NCBI GenBank assembly: GCA_002314945.1
Contig: DCHV01000101.1
Location: 1-28,366 of the forward strand
From: Prevotellaceae bacterium UBA1743
GTDB lineage: Bacteria; Bacteroidota; Bacteroidia; Bacteroidales; Bacteroidaceae
Reading direction: 5' to 3'
DNA length: 28,366 nucleotides
Shown here: positions 1 through 7,600 of the stretch, one piece after another
How the letters are laid out: every line of letters begins with the position of its first letter
How positions within the stretch are numbered: position 1 is the first letter of the stretch
Position numbers and translations under genes: made by a program
The notes under the pieces: generated by a model
Told to the model about the DNA's origin: nothing
The model's input: the letters and a program-made list of their open reading frames with translations, nothing else
The model's database searches: none

Positions 1-1
1 C

Positions 2-163
2 GCTCATTTGTTGGAATGTAAGTGGTGTTATTTCGATCATCAGGTCTATACGGTCATCAAAAAGGTGGTCCGGATATTTTATGCACCTTTTGCCTGCTTC
101 GCGACGAAGGTTACAGTGCCTGATTAGCTTTTGCAATGGCACGACAGAATGATTGTAGGGTAT
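2..163 (-). other. possible partial coding region running off the left edge
   Basis: The minus strand is open from the window edge to an in-frame TAA at 164-166. The only start candidate is GTG at 140-142, because there is no upstream ATG. The translation is protein-like, with a basic stretch (HCNLRREAGKRCIKYP) followed by an acidic and hydrophobic one (DDRIDLMIEITPLTFQQ). I do not recognise the family. It would continue leftward beyond the window. The overlapping plus-strand frame (2-127) is also open but looks less like protein. This may be the start of a gene, or a decayed fragment without a proper start. Confidence 0.25.
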
Positions 164-200
164 TTACTGTCCGGTGAAAAGTAGATTTCACCCTCGATGC

Positions 201-231
201 TTTGTGTAGTCAAGCAAAAACACTACTTTTG
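201..231 (+). promoter_or_regulatory. Bacteroidetes-type promoter ahead of the PDDEXK nuclease operon
   Basis: A -33 element TTTG at 201-204 and a -7 element TACTTTTG at 224-231 are separated by 19 bp, which matches the TTTG / TAnnTTTG consensus of the Bacteroidetes primary sigma factor. Transcription would begin near 237-240. This leaves about 155 nt before the ATG of the nuclease gene at 397, in which a short open frame (253-378) is found. Confidence 0.65.
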
Positions 232-252
232 CACAAAGAAACGTATAAAACA

Positions 253-378
253 GTGCAGAAACGAGCATTATCCACATACATCCTGAACGATTCCGCCAAG
301 ACCAACATCTATGAGACCTTCATGCAACTGTTGGACTGGAGTGACCAAAAAAATGTCAAGAATATTAGAGTGATTTGA
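253..378 (+). CDS. short leader ORF or gene remnant, unrecognised
   Basis: The frame is open from 178 to a TGA at 376-378, with no ATG before codon Met near its middle. A GTG at 253-255 is the only start that lies downstream of the promoter, giving about 41 residues (ends KNVKNIRVI). Codon choice (ATC, CTG, AAC, GCC, AAG, ACC) resembles the real genes of the window, so this may be the tail of a former gene into which a promoter has been placed, or a genuine leader peptide. It ends 18 bp before the nuclease start. I do not recognise it. Confidence 0.3.
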   Translation: MQKRALSTYILNDSAKTNIYETFMQLLDWSDQKNVKNIRVI

Positions 379-396
379 ACGTAGAAATCTAATCGC

Positions 397-1392
397 ATGG
401 CAGAAATAGTAAAGACTGAGGAGCAGTTGCTATCATCCATCAGGCAAGTCCTACTCCACGCAAAACAGAGCATGGCGCGAAGTGTCAATAGCACAATGGT
501 ACAGGCCTACTGGCAAGTCGGACGCTATATTGTGGAGTATGAGCAGCAGGGTGAACAAAGAGCTGGGTATGGTACCGGCTTGATAAACAAACTCGCGGCT
601 CAGCTGACTGCTGAATTCGGCAACGGATTTACACAATCAAATCTGAAGCTGATGCGCCAGTTCTACAATACGTTTCCAATTGGTCACGCACTGCGTGGCG
701 AATTATCGTGGACGCATTATCGTGCATTGCTGAAGGTGCAGGACGAAAAAGTGCGGCAGTGGTATATGAATGAATGTGTCAATGAAAACTGGAGTACCCG
801 ACAACTGGAACGTCAAATCAATACGCTTTACTACGAGCGTTTGCTTGCAAGCAGGGACAAAGAATCTGTACGGCAGGAGATCAAGGCCCATGAACCACAA
901 CTACTGCAGCCGCGAGAAATAATACGAGATCCGTACGTGTTGGAGTTTTTGGGAATACCACAAAGCGAACACTTCCTGGAACGCGACCTCGAACAGGTGT
1001 TGATTACCAAGTTGCAACATTTCCTGTTGGAGTTAGGTAAGGGTTACTCATTTGTGGCACGACAGAAACGCATATCGTTTGATGACAAACACTTCTACAT
1101 AGATTTAGTGTTTTACAACTATAAGGCGCGCTGTTTCGTGCTCATTGACTTGAAAACAGACGAGTTGACACATCAAGATTTGGGACAGATGCAGATGTAT
1201 GTGAACTACTACACACGAGAAATGATGAATTCTGGTGACAATCCACCGATTGGAATTGTGTTGTGTGCAGAAAAGAATGATGCAGTGGTCAGATACACGT
1301 TGCCGGAAGGTGACAACCAGATATTTGCAGCCCAATATCTGACCTATCTGCCTACCGAAGATGAACTAAAGAAACTGATAACAGAACAATGA
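397..1392 (+). CDS. DUF1016/YhcG-family PDDEXK nuclease
   Basis: This 331-residue protein has the two-part plan of the YhcG family. An N-terminal DUF1016 helical region (about 10-160) contains AYWQVGRYIVEYEQ and the LSWTHYRALLKV signature. A C-terminal PD-(D/E)XK nuclease fold (about 175-325) carries candidate catalytic residues Asp236 (FYIDLVFYN), Asp251 and Lys253 (FVLIDLKT) and Gln264 (GQMQMYVNYY). The length is typical, so it should be intact. Family members are often found inside restriction-modification or other defence loci and are presumed DNA nucleases; the substrate is not known from sequence. The ATG at 397 is preceded by a stop and no earlier start is plausible. Its stop codon overlaps the start of a truncated Res-like gene (ATGA), so the two were translationally coupled. 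No methylase or specificity gene is visible here. Confidence 0.9.
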   Translation: MAEIVKTEEQLLSSIRQVLLHAKQSMARSVNSTMVQAYWQVGRYIVEYEQQGEQRAGYGTGLINKLAAQLTAEFGNGFTQSNLKLMRQFYNTFPIGHALRGELSWTHYRALLKVQDEKVRQWYMNECVNENWSTRQLERQINTLYYERLLASRDKESVRQEIKAHEPQLLQPREIIRDPYVLEFLGIPQSEHFLERDLEQVLITKLQHFLLELGKGYSFVARQKRISFDDKHFYIDLVFYNYKARCFVLIDLKTDELTHQDLGQMQMYVNYYTREMMNSGDNPPIGIVLCAEKNDAVVRYTLPEGDNQIFAAQYLTYLPTEDELKKLITEQ

Positions 1393-1565
1393 AGTTACGA
1401 TACAAGCATCAACGCTTCCAAACCGAGGCCGTCAGGTGCTTGTCCGCAGACAATATGTACAACACCTTGGCATGCAAGTCTTTCCCTGTCATGGTGTGTC
1501 ACCTGCCGTTATCATTGTTCGATGTGGTCTTTCATACATTTTTCACTTCCGAATCGCATTTTTGA
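1389..1565 (+). pseudogene. truncated N-terminus of a DEAD/DEAH helicase or type III restriction (Res-like) protein
   Basis: An ATG at 1389 overlaps the stop of the nuclease gene (ATGA). Its first residues, MKLRYKHQRFQTEAVRCL, resemble the opening of Res-type helicase subunits, where a conserved basic and aromatic start leads into the Q-motif region. After about residue 18 the resemblance is lost. The frame continues through Cys- and Phe-rich residues that do not look like a helicase and stops at 1563-1565, after 58 residues. No Walker A motif follows. I infer that the rest of the gene was replaced, the breakpoint lying near 1440, between this remnant and the end of the NRPS gene at 1623. The assignment rests on a short match and on the ATGA coupling. 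Confidence 0.5.
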
Positions 1566-1622
1566 ATGTGAATTGTGTGAAATAGGGGCTTTTTATGCTG
1601 TTTTGAGTTTTACTGGACAGTA

Positions 1623-4600
1623 TTACACATCCGGTGTCAAATACTCTGTCAGACATCTCTCTGAATTTTCGGCAGATAGTATGGAGAAGTGGTCTGCATC
1701 TATGTCAATGAAGCGCATGTTCGGTAGATTGTCTGTGAGAATACCACGGCTTATATCAAAAATTTCTGCCTCAGCACGTAGCGCCCTGAAATACACAACC
1801 GCTCCGGAATATGAAGGCAAATCCGAAAGCCCTTCTTTCAATGACCAGATGATTGTCGTACACCTTATAAGGTCATCGTATGCCGCCAACTGGGATTCTG
1901 ACGCATTCATCAAGGCATCGATTTCATTTTGCGACGGAACCGAAGTGTTTCTCGTCTTTGCTATGCGAATAAGTCGGGCATTCCATAAACAAATGGACGG
2001 TTTTTCTCCTGTTGAATACGAATAACGTGAAGCCAGTCTGAGTGCTATCTCACCGCCGACACAATGACCGCCGAAAATATTGGCCTTCACACCTTTAGGA
2101 AGCATATATTCCAGATAATCGCAATAGAAACTGACAATTTCATCAAGATTGTCATTTGAAAATACAGCGTCGAAATGACCACGTAAATCTTCAAACACGA
2201 ATACGTTATAACACTTTGATAGCTTTTCCAACAGGACAGACGCCTTTGACCAAGGGGTAAATCCAGATGTAAATACGAAGACAGGCTTACCAGGGTCGAA
2301 CGGATGAAACCAGAAGCCAAATGTCTGATTCGACGACGCGATCTTCCTAATTGAGGCTTTCTGAAGGACATCACCAACTTTCAATGCAATACCCTCTTTG
2401 GATGCTGCTGCCACGAACTTGATAGCAGCAATGGAATTCATACCATATTCGATGAGGCTGTCGGTCACACCGAATCCGTCAGTTCCCAGCATTTTCCTCG
2501 CAATTGTGAGGAGTATCTCCTCGTCACGGGTGGCTGCAGGAATTATCTCTGCAGGCTTTAATACCAGCTCCGGAAGTGCCTTACGGTCTGTCTTGCCGTT
2601 AGGGGTCAGTGGCATGGCATCCAGATGGATATAGATGCTCGGAACCATGTAGTCCGTCAAAGTCTTTGACAACTTGGATTTGATTTCCTCTTCAGTTGCT
2701 TCACCAGTGTAATACAGGCACAAGGTGTCGTTCTTTACAAGGGCTATTGCCTGATTGATGCCATTTTCCTTAGAGGCTGCTGTTTCTATTTCACCAAGCT
2801 CTATCCTGTAGCCTCTGAGCTTTATTTGGTTGTCGATTCGGCCGATGTATTCCAACTGGCCTTCTTCGTTCCATCTGACAAGATCGCCGGTTTTGTACAT
2901 CTTTTGTCCAGGCAGATAAGGGCAGTCAACGAATTTCTCGGCAGTGAGTTCAGGGCGGCGCCAGTAACCACTCGACAGTTGGAGTCCAGCAAGGCACAAC
3001 TCTCCTGATATTCCACGAGGAACCACATTACCGAAGGTGTCCAAAATCAATGAAACTGAATTCGGGACCGGATGTCCGATGGGTATTCGGCTGCTATCCT
3101 TTTCGTATTCAATTAGATGGAAAGATGATGCCACAGCAAATTCGGTAGGGCCGTACATCTCGAAGATGCGTGTTGAAGTCTTACGCACTCCGCTGTTCTT
3201 CTCACCTCCCATTATCAAGTATTCGAGAGGAAGGTCATTGTTCTCAAAAACCATCTGAGCGAATTTCGTAGGCAGGAACATCCCTTTAATGTGATGGTCG
3301 GATAGGTATGCAATGAGAACTGGGATATCCTTCCGTACCTCTTCCGAAAGGATGTAGAGGCTTCCGCCTGCGGCAATGGTAGGATACAGGTCTAGGCAAC
3401 TTCCGTCGAAACTAAAACTTGCATACTCGGCGGTGGAATCACCGCGCTTCAATCCAAGAGTAGGAATCATCCATGCGATGAATGCACAAAGGTTCTCATG
3501 GGTCACCACAACACCCTTTGGCTTGCCGGTGGAACCAGATGTATAAATCATATATGCAAACCCCTCAGGCTCAGTCTTGTTGATATCGGAATATTGCACA
3601 CTGTCAAGAAGGCTAATCTTGTGCAACATTTCCTCTGTGATGACCACTTTTGCCTCGCAGTCCTCCATCATGAAGCGCTTGCGCTCTTCGGGGTATTCAG
3701 GGTCAATAGGAACGTATGCGGCACCGGCTTTCCAGATGCCGAGTACCGATGTCACGAACTCCTTCCTTCGCGGCAACATCACGGCGACAAAGTCATTCGG
3801 CTCTATGTCGTGTCCTTCAATCAGCCAATGGGCTATTGCGTTGGACTGCTCATCCAGTTCCTTGTAGGTCAGCTGGCTGTCCTTGTCAACCACTGCTATG
3901 TTGTAGGGGGCCTTCCATGCTTGTTCGGTGAACAGGTCAATGAAGGTCTTGGTCGTGTCGTAGTCAAGTCTTTCACCTGTGCCGAGTTCTATAAGGGATG
4001 CCGTCTCAGATGAATCGGTCAGTCTGACGGATGAGATATCTTCTTCTGGAGACAGTCCTGCCAGAGATGTGGCGAATACAGACAACGCATTGCACAACAG
4101 TTTCATATCACTCTCTGAATACATTCCCTCATCATACTCTACAATCAGAGAATAATTCTCGCCTTCGGGGAACACGTTGACACTTATCGGCATTTTGGCA
4201 GTGTCAAGTGACAAGGGAATAATCTCTACATTCCCTAATCCCGAAAAGGCCTCATAGTCTATCATATCCCCCTGATAGGCGTAAAGTACGTTCGGTTTGA
4301 TGCCATGCCGTTCTGATAGCCGGATGAATGGATATTTGTCACGACGGACAGTCTCGACTATCTGCTGCTGCATGTCGCGAAGGATATCGGAGGCCGTTCC
4401 ACAGTTCTTACGGCTCACCAATGGCAGGGTTTGTACGAACATACCCATCGTTTCTGACAGTTGTTCCATGGAACGACCGTTGGAAATTGTAGTTATCTGA
4501 ATGTTTTCTTCGCGGGATATACGGTGGAATACCTGTGTCAGCACTGTCGCGAAGAATGCGTTCTCAGTTATTCCCAAACCACGGCAGAAACTGCAAATCT

Positions 4601-7600
4601 TATCGTAGGGAACGGAAATGGTCAATGTGGCCGATTTTCCTTTTGACGACAGTCCTGTGCTGCTTACAGGATACAGGAATGATTCGGTGTCGGACACCAG
4701 ATGGTCAAAATATTCTTCGTACTCTCCATATCTGTCGGACTGTTTCCAATCATCGTAATAGAGGGCATAATCGAACGCGGTCACTTGCTCCGGTTCGATT
4801 CCCGAGCCAGACAAAATTTTTGCAAAATCTGAAAGAAGAACGTTGGCGGCACTTCCGTCAAAGATGATATGATGAATGTCATAGAATAGATATGCTGCAG
4901 TTTCCGTCTGATAGACCTCGAATCTGGCAAGGTTATCATCGATAAGGTCGAACGGACAGACACGACTCTGGAAAAAGGCAACCGAAGGCTCTTCTTCAAG
5001 ATGTTCAAACAGAACGGGAATTTCAACATCGTCACGGCGTAGTTGCATCACCTTTCCTTCAATCTGAACTATCCTCGTTTTCAGTGACGGATGGTTGGAT
5101 ATGACTTCCTTGAGAACGGCAACTATCTTTTCAGCATCGACCCCGATAAATTTCATCGCCGAAGGAATATTGTACTGAAGACCGTCACGGTGCTGCTCCC
5201 AGTCGATATATATTCCCAACTGATTATCAGTTAAAGGATAGTATTTGCGATACTCAGCCACCTCTATAGCATCTGAAACGCTCTCCTGCCAGTCCCTGAT
5301 TCGAGGAAGGGAAAGGATGTCTCCCGTGCTGATGTTCAAACCAAGCCTGTTCTTTATGGCCATCGAAAGCCTGATGGCACGGATGGAGGTCAGACCCATT
5401 GAAATCAGATTCGTCGTCACACCGAATTGGTCTGTACCGAGTTCATCGGAAACAACTTCAAACAGCAGACGCTCCCTTTCAGTTTGGGGATGTACTACCT
5501 CGTCCGCCTTCAATTCCGGAAGCGGAAGCGCCTTGCGGTCAACCTTCCCGTTGGGAGTCATCGGAAGCGAATTTAGACGGATGAAAGCATCAGGTATCAT
5601 ATACTCTGTCAGGGATTTGGCCAATTCAGACTTCAAGTCATCCTCTTCAATCGGGGCATTTGCCACATAGTATGCACATAGATGCTGTATGCCGTTCACA
5701 GTCTTCACTTCAGCAACTGCCGAGGTGATTCCGTTGTATTTCGATAAGGCTGACTCTATTTCCTCCATTTCAATACGGAATCCTCTCAACTTCACCTGAT
5801 GGTCAATACGACCAAGGAAGATGATGTTACCATTCTCATCCCAACGTGACAAGTCTCCTGTATGGTACATTCTCTCTGTTTCGTCCAATGGTGAAGCCGT
5901 GAATTTCTGAGCCGTGAGCTCGGGCTGTTTCCAATAGCCGCGGGCTACCTGAGGTCCCGCTATGCAGAGTTCTCCGGCCATTCCACGGGGGACAAGCTGC
6001 CCGTTTTCGTCAACGATGCACATCGTCAGATTAGGAGCTGGACGACCAATCGGAATGTTGTTGATATCGGGGAACGTCTGGTCAGTCAGCCCGGCGGTGG
6101 CCAATATGGTCGTCTCTGTGGGACCATAGACCTCATACACCTTCACTTTTGATGCCCGGAAACCGTAGTTCTTCTCACCCCCCATCATCATATATTCAAG
6201 CGGCAGGTCGAAATTATTCAGAAGTTCCTGGGCCAGTCGCGTGGTCAGGAAGCATCCCTTGATATGGTTTGCATTGAAATAATCAACCATTGCCGGCATG
6301 TCGTGACGTATGTCGTTGCAGAGAATATGGACCTGTCCTCCGACCGTCAGAGCTGGATATAGGTCAAGGCAGCTTCCGTCAAAACTGAAGCTCGCATGTT
6401 CGGTGATGGCTTCTCCCGGCTGTATGTCAACAATTTTGACCATCCACTCGTTGAAGGCTCGCAGGTTGTGATGCTCAAGCATAGTCCCCTTCGGCTTACC
6501 CGTTGAACCTGAGGTGTAAATCATATATGAAAGGCCGTCAGCCACGGCATTGTTCACGGAAGTAGCAGATGTCCCGAATGAGAATTCGTCAAGTTTGATA
6601 ACCGTAGAGGTAGGCAGACCAGCATCCGACATATCGTTCCAGATACCGCTCTCGGTAATCATTATCGATGCCTCCGCATCCTCAAGCATGAATTTTAGAC
6701 GCTCTTTCGGATATTCACTGCCTAACGGCAAGTATGCTCCGCCTGCCTTCCAGGTTCCAAGTACCGCCACCATGAACTCTTTCACACGAGGTAGCATTAT
6801 CGCCACGAAGGTGTCCTTTCGGACTCCAAGTTCAATCAAGCGGAAAGCCAATGCATTGGATTTTTCATCCAGTTCACGGTATGTGATGGAACTTGTTGAA
6901 TCCACTACGGCCACTGAATCCGGATATTGTCGTACGCTGTACAGGAACTGATCAACAAAGGTCTCGCTCCTGTCATACACCAGTTTTTCTCCTGTGCCGA
7001 GATTTAGCAATGATGTCCTTTTCTCATCGGAAACCATCGAAATACTATTGACGGTAATATCCAAAGGACTTTGAGCAATTCCTCTGGCCAGTGTCCCGAC
7101 GACTTCGGAGAGCAATTTCATGTCCTTCTCTCCGTAGAGGCCGTTGTCATATTCAAACTTTATCTTGTATTCTTCCTTTTCCGGTAGTATCTCCACAGTA
7201 AGGGGCGATATTGTCGAAGACACTGGTAGGCGGTGCCATTCATGCCCAGTTTCTCCGAAATCCACGTCATCTATCAAGTCGCCCTGATACACGTACATCA
7301 CGTTCGGCTTTATCCCGTTCTTCTCTGCCAACAGGGTATATGGATATCTGTCGCGTGAAAGCGTATCTACTATTTGTGAATGAATCAAACGTAGCATCTC
7401 GCCAACCGTACCGTAAGTGACATGGCTGACTAGCGGCAGGGTCTGAACGAACATTCCAATGCTGCCAGAAAGTTCTGTCATCGAACGTCCTGAAGAGAAC
7501 ATGGCAATCTGGATGGCCTTCTCTCGCGAAATACGGTGAAACACCTGAGTCAGTACAGCGGCGAAGAACGAGTTTTCCGTAACTCCGCAGTTGCGGCATA

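Noticed and set aside
2..127. Plus-strand C-terminal fragment of a gene ending at 127
   Set aside because: The translation is Cys- and aromatic-rich without pattern, and the opposite strand reads better.
1522..2025. 167-codon plus-strand open frame over the 3' end of the NRPS gene
   Set aside because: Most of it is antisense to the thioesterase domain and its product resembles nothing.
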